This document shows positions 26,001 through 36,239 of a DNA stretch of 64,000 bases, piece after piece; within the stretch, counting starts at the first letter, position 1, and the number at the start of each line of letters is the position of its first letter. Made by a program: the position numbers and the translations under genes. The stretch comes from Diplosphaera chodatii (Eukaryota > Chlorophyta > Trebouxiophyceae > Prasiolales > Stichococcaceae). The notes beneath the pieces are model-generated. The model saw nothing but the letters and a program-made list of their open reading frames with translations. It did not search any database and was not told where the DNA came from. The stretch is from NCBI GenBank assembly GCA_032358165.1, contig JAALGY010000053.1:1240001-1304000 (forward strand), read 5' to 3'.

Positions 26001-26158
26001 AGTGCAGGAGCCTCAGCAGACATGTGTGTACCGCCCTGCAGGAGGATCTGCTGCACGGATCCTCGGGCATCAGCGCCACATTTGGCAACCCCTGCCTGGC
26101 AGGGTCCACAGAATTTGCAGTAGGCAAGCTGGAGGTGTGGGCGGTCTTGCCCACTTAG
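23032..26158 (+). CDS. TLDc-domain protein (OXR1/NCOA7-like)
   Basis: A TLDc-domain protein; this domain in OXR1/NCOA7 relatives is linked to oxidative-stress resistance and binding of V-ATPase. The ATG at 23032 starts a predicted coiled coil (RRLEDLEARLKESQQSLSVA). A later exon adds CRERLLLRDYEALQVRAQQV. A strand-rich block GTLLVEGDDLHFVQTHAR (about 23675-23725) could be a GRAM-like domain (inference). A long Gly/Ser/Ala-rich linker follows, including a perfect-looking GSGSGSGSGSG tract near 23990. The TLDc domain is clear at the C-terminus: LPPRFRMSGWKLLYSTERHG and ISLQTLYRR (about 25370-25455), PTLLVIRDMAGYVFGSF (about 25577-25627), FYGTGETFVFQL (about 25660-25695), DYFQFGTPDSLAVGGGGHFA (about 25867-25930), then ISATFGNPCLAGSTEFAVGK and LEVWAVLPT ending at 26158. 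Exons between about 24100 and 25250 are uncertain. Confidence 0.82.
23990..24032 (+). repeat. Gly-Ser coding hexanucleotide repeat
   Basis: A run of ggcagt/ggcagc units coding alternating Gly and Ser in the linker of the TLDc protein. This is the type of tract that expands and contracts by slippage. Confidence 0.7.
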
Positions 26159-26451
26159 CTTGCTGCTGTAAACACTGAGCAGCATCTGTAGTGGATAGAA
26201 TGCCACTACATGCACGGTGTGTTTAAAGTCATGAGGTTGCACCACAGCATGCCTTGGCAGCGATAGCACACTAGTGTGGGGATTGTCTCGTAAACTGGTT
26301 TCATAGGGCCGTCAGCATGTCGTGCGGCTTTGCCTCGTTGTCTAACTCCGTGTCTGGAACGACTGTAGATGGAAGCCTTAGCTGACTGTACACTGTGTCA
26401 CCTGCCAAGCACGATCAAGCATATATGGAGGAGCTCAAGTGTGGGCTACAT
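26159..26451. other. convergent spacer, TLDc gene and FKBP
   Basis: A 293 bp stop-to-stop gap. A plus-strand TGTAA at 26167-26171 lies only 9 bp beyond the TLDc stop, so it may be too close to be the working poly(A) signal. Nothing else is recognised. Confidence 0.5.
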
Positions 26452-27571
26452 CTAACTGCCACCTATGCTGAGCAGCTCTACGCGCAGCTCGATGTCCGCA
26501 TCAGCTGGGATCTCCAGGTAACCTTGATGCTTGTAGGCAAGCTCTGACGGCACCAGCACCTGCAGCGCAGATATGACATGTGAGGAGGCGTCCAGCTTCA
26601 TCAGTGGAGCTGACCGAAGTGGAGGCTACTTGTGGAAACGAGACACACCGAGCGCTTGCCGCCAGGCTTCATGCCCAAGACTGCCACTGATAGTGCTGGC
26701 GGCGGCTTGGGGCCGCTCTGCCCTGAGAACAACCCGCCGGCTGTCTCACCAGCCGTCTTCTCGATGAAGCCGACCTTCTTGCCCGCTGTGAAGCTCAGCG
26801 GCTGCATTTGCATCACGACCGGTCTTGAGGGCAGTGATCCTTCCCTTCTTACGTCGCTGACAACGTGCGCCTGAGCTGTGCGGAGCGAGTCCCAGCAGGG
26901 TGTCACCTCAGCTATGGTGCGGTTGCCCCCTAGCAGCCGCGCTGATCGGCTTGATGCCACATCTATGCCCTTGAAGATGGTATCAAAGTGCACCTGCAAA
27001 CACGCGGCGTGTTCCATCAAGGCTTTGTCCTGTATGCTGTAGGTGCGCTAAGTGCGAAGCAGCCTGCTGCCATGCTAAAGTGCAGCAGCACAGCAATGCT
27101 TGCCGTGACCAGATCGCCCTCTTTCACAGCCGCGCCGGATCCCTCCGCCAACTCCAACGTCTTCAGGCCACTTGGACCTTCGCTGTAGTCCTCCGTCGAC
27201 CTTGCGCCTCGCTTTCTGAGCTCCTTCTTGAACCTGCATGTGCACCAGTGCCATGCCTTGACATGGCGAGCCATGCCATGCCATGTGGTCGGTCGTACCA
27301 GACACATCAGCACTGACAGTGCAATGATCGAGGCGTGTATCTACCCGATTGCATACGCGGGACGGCTGGCTGACAACAGAGCTGCTGCAGCTGCGCTGCT
27401 CAGCAACATGCCGCGTCGCGATTTGGGCTGTATGCGTGTGGGGCCGCTGTCGGGTGCCGGTGGCTGTGCATGTTGGCACGTGCATGGCGCTGCTTTGCTG
27501 GACACGAAGGAGCGTCTAGTGTGCCGCACCGCGGGCTGCTGGGTCATAGGATGCGACAGCATATTTGACAT
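26452..27571 (-). CDS. lumenal FKBP-type peptidyl-prolyl isomerase
   Basis: A chloroplast FKBP of the FKBP16/18 group, most likely in the thylakoid lumen. ATG at 27571 begins a basic Ser/Pro-rich stroma-targeting leader. It is followed by KSRRGMLLSSAAAAALLSAS and RPAYAIG: a twin-arginine pair, a hydrophobic Ala/Leu core and an AYA cleavage site, which is a typical Tat lumen signal. After introns come FKKELRKRGARSTEDYSEGP, GLKTLELAEGSGAAVKEGD, HFDTIFKGIDVASSRSARLL with GGNRTIAE (about 26910-26995), GLFSGQSGPKPPPALSVAVL then GMKPGGKRSV, and the C-terminal strand ELAYKHQGYLEIPADADIEL then RVELLSIGGS. The KPPPA and GGNR motifs match plant lumenal FKBPs of this group. Whether it is an active isomerase is uncertain, since many of these lack canonical active-site residues. 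An upstream in-frame ATG exists near 27727. Confidence 0.85.
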
Positions 27572-28019
27572 GCCTGTGCACTGATGTTTCGAGCCGTCTC
27601 GTTGAGCCACAGCTTGCGTCCTGCGCAATGCAACTTTATAGATTCTGATCTTGAGCAACGCTGCTGCAACATTAGCACATGGACGGCAGCTTGGAGCTTG
27701 CAGCTGGTCATCTTTGGTATTCGCCACGTCAGGCCGTGCTGTCGATTCCTCCCGGCAGTACAGTGTGAACTTCCACTGCCTGATCAGCAGCGAGCAGGGC
27801 CACCCAGCGAGGCCGTATTCCTGACCACTTCATTGTGCGACGGTAACACCAATGGCATGCCAGGAGCATTTGATAACCAAGGACCGCACATGGCGATATC
27901 TGGCAATAAACCAATCTGCGGTGGCCAGGACTCGTGCATGCACTATGCCAACTGACTGGCTTCTATGCACTATATTCGTCTGACACATATGCTGGTCACG
28001 TCCTGTGAACACAATTCGA
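27572..28019 (-). other. intergenic spacer between FKBP start and COX10 stop
   Basis: 448 bp on one strand, holding the COX10 3' UTR and FKBP promoter. No exon and no TGTAA are seen. Confidence 0.5.
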
Positions 28020-30024
28020 TTAGTTGCGATTTGGTAGCGGCAGGAGCGGGAATGGCGGCGCAAATGCTGGCCGCCGCTCTGCTGTGCTGCGCACTGTGCA
28101 ACCTGCAGGATCCTCCACGTCAGGAGCTGTGCTGCTGCCGCCAGACTGGCCCTCACGCTCTACTGCTGCTGCTGTGGCACCCAGCCGCCGCTCTGGCGTG
28201 CGGTGGATCATGAGGCCGGTCATGAAGACGGGCAGGTACAGCAGGCTGGCACGGAACAGGCCCTTGGCGCTCGAGTTGCTGGGGTTGCGGTAGAACCGTG
28301 CGGCAGTGATCGCCATGATGCCTGTCCAGCAGGCATGTTGTGATCTCAGGCGAAAGCAAAGTCATTCGCTGGGCTCATGCCTGCGTCTGAGTTCATGATT
28401 TGCCCAAGCTTACAGGCAATGAACACCACCTGAACAGTACGCTAGATGCTCAGAAGGCAAAGGAAATGCTCCAAACAGTTGAGCCCCACCTGCCATGATG
28501 CCCGCCTCAGTGGCGAACCACGAGGACGCGACGCCCAGCTGGTAGGCGAGGAGGCCCGCCGGCATGAGGTACAGGCTGTTGCGCAGGCAGCACGCCGCGG
28601 TGCGCTTGCCGGTCGCATCCACCAGCGACAGCATGCGGTACCCGCCGAGTGCGTAGTCGCCGCGGCACAGCCACGCCAGGGACAGGAAGTGCGGCAGCTG
28701 CAGCGTGAGAAGGAGATCATGTGCTCTAACTAAATCCTGACCAACGAGGCGCACTGCTCCTTCAGTGACCGATGTACACATGCCGGTGTCGACCTCCGGC
28801 ATGACACAAACTTCCTCGCTTGATGTACAGTGCCTCTTGCTGCCAAGTGATACTGCAAGGCCAGGCGCACCTGCCAGAAATACAGGGCCGCTGCCAGTGC
28901 GGCGGCGCCTGCGTCCAGGCTGCCACTGGCGGCGGCCCAGCCCATGAGGGGCGGGATGGCGCCCACCACGGCGCCCACCCATGTGTTGGCCATGCTGACG
29001 GCCTTCAGCGGCGTGTACACGCCGGCGTACAGCCCGATGTTGGCGGCGCCCAGCGCTGCTGTCGTCGCATTTGCCTGCATGTGCGGTGAGAACGTTGCAG
29101 GCGCTCGGGCGCAACCATGTTCGCCGCATGGCAGGGCTGTGTGGCCAACACAACAGAGGTGTTGGCTGAGCCGTCAATCAGCATTCACTACTGGAAGACA
29201 ACACACACAAGTGCACAGTGAATATGCACCTTCCAGTACAGTATGCTGACGCCGCCAATGCCTGTGACCAGTGCAAAGGTGAGCGCATGCCGCGGCGTCA
29301 CACGCCCCTGTGGCAGCGGCCGGTTCCGCGTGCGCATCATGAGTGCATCCCTCTGCACCTCGTACAGCTGCATGCGAAGGTGCAACCAGATCAAACTTCA
29401 GGCACAGACCCTGTGCAAGGCGGCTGCCAACAACCGAAAGGTCTGCATGCCCAGCAGGCGGTGAACGCAGCAGCATGTCCGGGGGACGTACATCTTCCCA
29501 TGCTGAAAGGTGCGGCGACCACATGACTACACCTGATTGAGCGTGTTTGCCGACGCTGCCGCTCCCATTGTGCCGAGCGCTGTCCATGCCAGCTTGCTCC
29601 AGTCGACGCGCTCATCGCTACCAGCGACGAAACCCGCGGCAGAGCTAGCCACCACCAGCGCACTGAGCCTGAACTTGCTAAGCTGCTTCCAATTGCGCAC
29701 CAGCTCTGCCGCCCGCTGATGAACTGTGACAAGGCACGACATGCTTCAGGACATGCGAGCATGACAGTAATGGCGTGAAGCGCAGATGCCTGATAGGGAA
29801 GAACACTCGGAATATTAGCAAAAAACCAACCGTGACCAACTTCGTTGGTAAAATGTTTGGTTGACAATGAACCCACCTGAAGTGGCCGCTGCTGGGCTAA
29901 TGCCTGAAGCTGCCACAGCCTGCTCCGCAGCCACATACAACCGAGCGCTGGCAGGCACGTGTGAGCACTGCCGCTGTAGGAGCTGCACCGCCGCACTGAA
30001 CAGCTGCCGCTGCTGTGCCGGCAT
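28020..30024 (-). CDS. COX10: COX10 protoheme IX farnesyltransferase
   Basis: COX10 transfers a farnesyl group to protoheme, giving heme O for cytochrome c oxidase, in the inner mitochondrial membrane. The ATG at 30024 starts a basic/Ala/Ser-rich leader ([20 protein letters not shown]). Exons then give [20 protein letters not shown] (first membrane helix), [14 protein letters not shown], and after a clean intron [20 protein letters not shown]. Joined, these rebuild the polyprenyl-PP binding motif NQ-x2-E-x3-D-x2-M-x-RT-x2-RPLP exactly. Next come [20 protein letters not shown], the second prenyl loop region [20 protein letters not shown] then [10 protein letters not shown], a [20 protein letters not shown] exon (second Asp-rich loop), and helices ending in [20 protein letters not shown] and [15 protein letters not shown] 60-residue disordered tail ends at 28020. 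About five introns. It is divergent to TOC75. Confidence 0.95.
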
Positions 30025-30740
30025 GGCAGCAGCTGGCCGCCAGAACGGTGAGGCGCCTAGGGATGAGATGTTGTGTGGGGCGTTGCCAGCGAGGCGCTCT
30101 GCTTTGGGTGCTGCTCAACTGTGAGGTCAGCTTGCCAAGGTAGGCAGAGCATGGAGCAGAGCCGCAAGGCACCCACTGCGCATAAGTGCCAGGTCACTGA
30201 TGCACTGCCGTCTCCACCCGTGTTAACTGAGGAGCGCCTCTTCAGGCTGTCAAGCCACACAGCTGTACTCTTTTCTCGACAAAACGTGGCGACGAGGCAC
30301 CGTGACGAAGTTCCTCACTCGCAAGGTGGCACGATGACCAGTGCTGCGGATTCGAGCAGTCGCCTCACAGCAACAATTTTGTGGCCGTTGAAACAATGAT
30401 GATCTCTTGAAAGCTTTGGCACTGCCGAATCATGCGTCACAGCGAGCATGGGGCCATGGGCATGTTCCCAGACCTGTCATGACATCGACCCCTGAATCGA
30501 GAGGGTATGCACACTGCGCTGCACGGGGGCAACCACCTTATTGGCTGCTGCATCGGGACACCAAACTGATCACAATGGCGTGCAAAACGCAGCGGCTCAA
30601 GCCAGTGTGGGCTTCAGATAGCTGTCTGAGATGGATCAGCGAGTGAGTACGTAGCGTGCCAAGCGCATTGAAACAGCCTCATCCCAAGCTTGTGTCTGAC
30701 GGCTCATGCTTCCGTGAAGTCTATAAGTGGGCCCCTGACG
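30025..30740. promoter_or_regulatory. divergent promoter region, COX10 and TOC75
   Basis: A 716 bp gap between the mitochondrial COX10 start and the plastid TOC75 start. No exon is recognised and no core-promoter element is obvious. Confidence 0.45.
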
Positions 30741-33700
30741 ATGACCGCGGTGATGCGTAGCACACAGTCGACGCTTGACTGTCGTGCACAGTCGTTCACT
30801 TCATGCAGCAGATTGAGAATAGACCAGCCAGCACCAGTCAGACTGCAGCAGCGCAGACGAGACAGCCATCGAGCCTTGACCAGGGCTGGCGCCTCTGGCA
30901 ACAGCAGCAGCAGCGGTAGCAGACGCCAGGCAGGCGCTCGGCAGCCTGTGCTTCCGACGATCGCTCGGGTCGGAGCTCTCTGCACGGCAGCAGCGGCAGT
31001 GCAGGCGGTGGCGCCGGCTTTCCAGGGTGCGGCTGGAGGGACCGCACCACCGCAGGCGTCTAGTGGCACTCACCTCCACGCGTGAGCCTGAGCAGCAAGG
31101 TCAACAGGCAATGCAGCGCACGCTTACATGCAGGTCCAGGCGGTGGCGGAACGGGCTTTGGTGGCGGCGGCGGCGGGGGTGGCGGCGGCGGCTGGTTCCG
31201 CCGTTTCCTGGGTCTTGCGCCTGCATGGGCAGAGGAGGAGGGGGATGAGGAGGAGGAGGAGGTAGAGGAGGAGGAGGTGACGGATGAGGAGGCCGGGGAG
31301 GAGTATGAGGTGGAGGAGCCCGACGAAGATGCCGAGGTGCTGCTGCCGGCTGCGCTGCCAGAGCTTGTCTCCATGGCTGTCATTGCGAGCAACTCAACAT
31401 GAAGCGGGGGTCCACTTGCCGAGTGGGCTGTACGCATGACACATGCACGCCGCATTGCGACAGCTTTCACGGCCAGGTTTGCACTGTTGCTGCGACAGAC
31501 TCTGGCACGATTCTGTGCCGAGCAGGAGGGCGACGATGACGAGGAGGAGGAGGAGCCGGAGGAGGAGCAGACGGACGACGAGGACCTGCCCGACCCCACC
31601 TCCAACAAGTTCTTCGTGCAGGAGATCCGTGTGCATGGGCTGCCGGTTGGCAAGGGCATCCCCACCCAGGTGCGCAACCTGCCTCCGCACTTTCTGACAG
31701 CGAACACACGCCCAAGATGTGATCACCGACTGGACAACCAAGGGTCAAAACCTGGATGTCAACAGACAATTTCCTGTAGCCGTGATCTGCGTGCGGCATC
31801 AAGACTGGGGCTGACATAAGCTCACTACGATACACAGGAGGACCTGTTTGCCGGCCTGAAATGCCAGCCAGGCTTCGTGTGCACACGGCAGGAGCTATCA
31901 GACGACCTGCGGCAGCTGTTCCAGTGAGTGGTGGACTGTCCATCGTCGGCATGTATGTCGTGCACCCTTTGCCGGTAATCCAAAGTGCATCTAGTTGGCA
32001 CGCCTGTACTCTGGCCCTTGAACCTGCGCTGCCCTGTGCACTGCAGGATGCAGCTGTTCGACAAGGTGGATGGCAAGGTGACGCCTGGCAGGGGCCGCAA
32101 GCGGATCCTGGACTTCTACCTGAAGACCTCGACATACCCCGAGATCAAGAGTTTCAGCGTGAACGGCTCCACGCTTCTGCCGCCAGAGGTGTGCTGCAGC
32201 AAAGCACAGATGCACAAGACTATCAACAAATTAGCTTACTGCTATTTTACAAAACCCATGTTGGTTTATCGGGTCTGATTCCCTTTCTGAACGCTCTGGT
32301 GTGTTTTCGTGTAGGTGGTGGATCGAGTTATGAAGGAAAAGAAGGCGGGACCCACCACATTTGAGGCGCTGGGGCAGGTCAAGAACATCGTCGAGGGCTG
32401 GTGCGCTGACTCTCATGTCTAATGCCGATGTGCACCCAATATCTTGCCGCTGCAACAATGTCATGCTCAAGTGCGATGGCCGATGATGACTGCTATACCT
32501 GGTAAGTTGCTGATTCCTGATGCAGCAACATTAGCTTTCTTACACTGAGGCCATCAGCCTGTCCTGAGTTCATACCTCGAGCCGTGTTGGTCTGCGCCGC
32601 ACCACCGCTGCAAGGGGCTGCAGCCCTGCAACAGACGTGCAAACTGCACCCTGCGAACGACATCATCCCACACCGTTGGTGCAGGTACAATGACCGTGGC
32701 TATGCGTATTCCTATGTCACCTCGTTCGAGGGCCTGGATCGCGGCGAGGTCACAGCCAACATCAATGAGTCGAAGGCGAGCACTGCCCTTGCCGCTTCGG
32801 CCATGCCAACCATACCTTGCCGCTATGAAGACTGTGCACAGGCATGTGTCCCACAGGTATGCATCACCCCTGCAAGCAGGCATGCTTAGGCCCTTGCTCC
32901 ATGCAAACAGGTGGCGACGGTGTCGGTGGTGTACATGGACGACGAGGGTCAGCCGGTGAAGTCGGGCGGCGTCATCCCCCAGTCCACCATCATGCGAGAG
33001 CTGCACATCAAGGTGGTCAGCCGGCTCGTCCTCTGCAAGCTCCGTCAACCTGTTGGGTTGCTGCGTCATCAGACGCTTCCACGCCGGCAGTGCCCGACAT
33101 TCTGCTGCTATTGCTGCAGCCCGGCATGATCTACAACCTCGAGGATGGCCGCAAGGCGCTGCGCGACGTGTTTGCCCTGCAGCTGTTCGACAATGTGCAG
33201 GTGAACACAAAACCTGCGCCATGCATGCACCCTCGTGCAAATCTTGCCTACAGAAGAGTTGTGAGGCACAAGCGCACACTGATAGCAGTATGCACTGCCC
33301 AGGTGCTCCCACGTCAACGTCAGACTGACGAGAGCAAGATAGATGTTGAGGTCATGGTCAAGGAGCGGCCAATGCAGACATCAGAGGTAGAGTGCGAATG
33401 GAGCATTGCGCCAAACGACAGTGGTCGCCCCTCCTTGGTCAATGTCATCCCAGGTATGATGAATGTCTGTGATGATCTGAGGGCACTTGCTTAGCGTCGG
33501 GTGCTTACTTTTGCTGTGTGCACAGCATAGCCGTGCTTGGTGCCAAGTGATGGTGGTATTGTACATCATATCCACCTGCACATCCTTCCAGCCAGCGTTG
33601 CAGGACCAACATGTCATCAATGACTGCGCAGGTGGCAGCCTCCTGTACGAGCACAAGAACCTGGGGCGCAAGGGGCAGCAGCTGGCAGCAAGCGTGAATG

Positions 33701-35804
33701 CGCAGGTGTACGCTGCTTCATGCTGAAAATGTCGAAGCGGGCATGCAACACCATGCATAATGCCCACATGCGCCAGCCTGCACTCATCATGCTCAACCGA
33801 AGGAGGTGACTCCATCAAGAGACCCCCGACAGAAATACGAGACAGTCTTTCAAGTATGTCGTGTGCTATTACGGTGCAGAACCTGCTGGTGCCTGGCGAG
33901 GACCTGGGCTTCCGCATCGACTACAAGCAGCCATATGTCTTTGGCAGCGCTGACATGAAGAAGACCGCGCTCTCGCTGTCTGCGTTCAATGTGCGCAAGG
34001 TCTCAGGCGTCTTCATTCCAGGTACAAAACTGCTGTTGCAGGCGCAGATATCAGCAGGAAGTGACAACTGCCGAACACCTTAGTCTGTTGCTGTGCATGC
34101 AAGCCGAGTTGCACCTATCATACCACTGCCTTCGCGAGCTGTGCCTCTAGGTTACGCCTCTGGTGACTTTCATACACCAGCTGTGAAGCCATGACGTGCT
34201 GTGCAGGCCCAGGGGGTGAGGAGGTGCCCCCAGTCTTCATTGACCGCAGCGGTCTGAAGGCGTCGCTGCAGGAGCAGTACACACGCAACAGCAAGGGCAC
34301 CCTCAGCCTGGTGCTCGAGCAGGTGCTGCCAATGTATCATCACGCCCCGTGACACACCAAGCTTCACGTGCAGCGCTCGATCCTTGCATCCCTGCCTGCG
34401 TTCGCAAAACAAGCACGTTGCCAGGTCCCCAGTGGTGCTGCGGCGGACCAGGTAGGCAGCGCGCAGGCCGGCGGCCAGTGCTGTCGTCAGCTGCGCCGCT
34501 GGGGGTGTTCCACTACAGCCGCCTGCCCCGCCGGCCGCAGGTGGCAGCGCTGGACGAGGGCGGCGGCCCGGCGCCCGCCGGCTCCAGGGTGGTGCAGACG
34601 GCGCAGGGCGGGGCGCTGGACGCCAGCGGGCCCCCCACCACGCTGTCCGACCGCGCCAAGGACCGCCTCATGTTCCTGCAGGTGCCGCGCGGCTGCTGAT
34701 AGCAAACATCGCGACCTGGGTCCTTCATGTGGCTGCACCACGTATGATCGATGTGGCTCACCGACCATGTCCATCTGTGCTCGCAGGGTGCAGTCACACG
34801 GGATGCCACCTACCTTCAGAATGGCACGCCAGTCGGCCCACGCGACATCGTGCAGGCATGTCACCGCTTTATTCTTGCCAGACGGGCAGAGCCTTGCTTG
34901 GCCTAGGTAGCAGGCATCGACTGGCCACATCGTGCAAGCCACCGAAAGTGAGCTTTCGCACCTGCTGTGCAGGTCGACCAGGGGCTTGGGATAGGCACGC
35001 AGAACGCGTTCTTCAACAAGCACACCCTCTCAGTCACGCGCTTCCTGAAGCTGCGAGACCCAGCGTCCGGCAGCAGTGCGCCCCCCTGGGTGCTCGTGCT
35101 GCACGGCCGGTGCGCGCTCCTGGACTCTTGAATGACGCCTGCCGACGGACCGTGTTTGACTGGGCCGCAAACTGTATGCCGACCTTGTGCATACACATGC
35201 TGTTGCGCCAAAACCTACAAAGTTGCACGGCAAGGGTCAACATCAGCTCAGCATCCTTTCCTGGATCATCTGCAGGTACGGCAGCATCATTGGTGACATG
35301 GCGTCGTACGACGCCTTCACCCTGGGCGGCCCCTACAGCGTGCGCGGCTTCAGTGTGGGCGAGCTGGCGGCATGCCGCCGCTTTGCCGAAGCCGCTGTGG
35401 AGCTGCGCGTGCCGGTGCTCGGGCGCCAGCTCTTTGCGTTCTACGAGACCGGCACAGACCTTGGTGCGCCCTCAGGCCAGCCTGCTTTATGATGAGAGCC
35501 CATTGCTCTGCACATGTACACAGTGGCCAACTGTAGCTTGAGGACATCCTCTTCGGACCCAAGCCCGAAAACTGTATGAAAATCTACACGGTGTACACTG
35601 CGAAAAATACGACGAACCCTTGTGTTGCATGCAGGGTCATCAAAGCTGGTGCGGGGCAACCCGACAGAGTACTACCGGCGGGCGGGGAGCGGCACCTCGC
35701 TGGGCGCGGGCGTGAAGCTGGGCGCCGTGCGGGCAGAGTACTGCACCGAGGGCACCGCCCTCGACAAGGGCGCCTTCTTCCTGCGCTTTGGCGAGCGCTA
35801 CTAG
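30741..35804 (+). CDS. TOC75: TOC75 chloroplast outer-envelope import channel
   Basis: An Omp85-family beta-barrel, the protein-conducting channel of the chloroplast outer envelope. Exon 1 (30741-31026, 286 nt) gives a Ser/Arg/Gln-rich transit peptide. Exon 2 (31134-31336) gives a poly-Gly run of 11 after TGF, the known envelope-targeting feature of TOC75, and then a strongly acidic tract that continues into exon 3 (from 31526). Phases agree. Three POTRA domains follow: FFVQEIRVHGLPVGKGIPTQ, YLKTSTYPEIKSFSVNGSTL with NIVEGWYNDRGYAYSYVTSF (about 32110-32730), and VVYMDDEGQPVKSGGVIPQS. The barrel carries GEDLGFRIDYKQPYVFGSAD, the Omp85 loop L6 GGPYSVRGFSVGELA (about 35325-35370) and a last strand GAFFLRFGERY. 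At least fourteen introns. The L6 VRGF motif and barrel end are intact. ATG at 30756 is an alternative start. Confidence 0.95.
31226..31336 (+). repeat. GAG-rich acidic tract of TOC75
   Basis: A gaggag-rich stretch coding Glu/Asp residues within exon 2. It is compositionally unlike its neighbours. Confidence 0.7.
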
Positions 35805-36239
35805 CTGTCCGGGGGCCACGCATAGTGGGCCAGGGGTCATGCACAGTGTCCTGGCCGAACTTGACAGCGCCCTACGGACGGAGGGACTTGCTGCAGACAA
35901 GCTGTTTTCCGGCTGTTGAGGCTTTTTGGTGGCGGGGCAATTGTTGTGTGGTTTGCAATATCGCAGCAGTCATTGCAGGCCATTGCCTTTGAGCTCATCG
36001 TAGTATGAGATGAGTACCGGGCCTCGTGCACATCGTCATCGTGCCAGGCTGCCAGACGGCACTCGTTTAAGATGGGGAAGATCAGATTGTGCAATATATC
36101 TCGCCAGCTGCGGGTATGGTCACAACATGCCATCACACAACCTGGCACTGCCTGGTGGCTACTGCATACAGACGCATGTGTCATCAGCAGGCACATGCAG
36201 TTCAGTAGACTTTGTCTCCAGCAGCACGTGCGCTGCATG
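35805..36239. other. convergent spacer, TOC75 and ATG18
   Basis: 435 bp stop-to-stop gap. No exon, no TGTAA on either strand and no repeat stood out. Confidence 0.55.

Noticed and set aside
31226..31336. simple sequence repeat or assembly artefact in TOC75
   Set aside because: The phases of exons 1, 2 and 3 match exactly and the tract is bounded by the conserved poly-Gly and POTRA segments, so it is coding.
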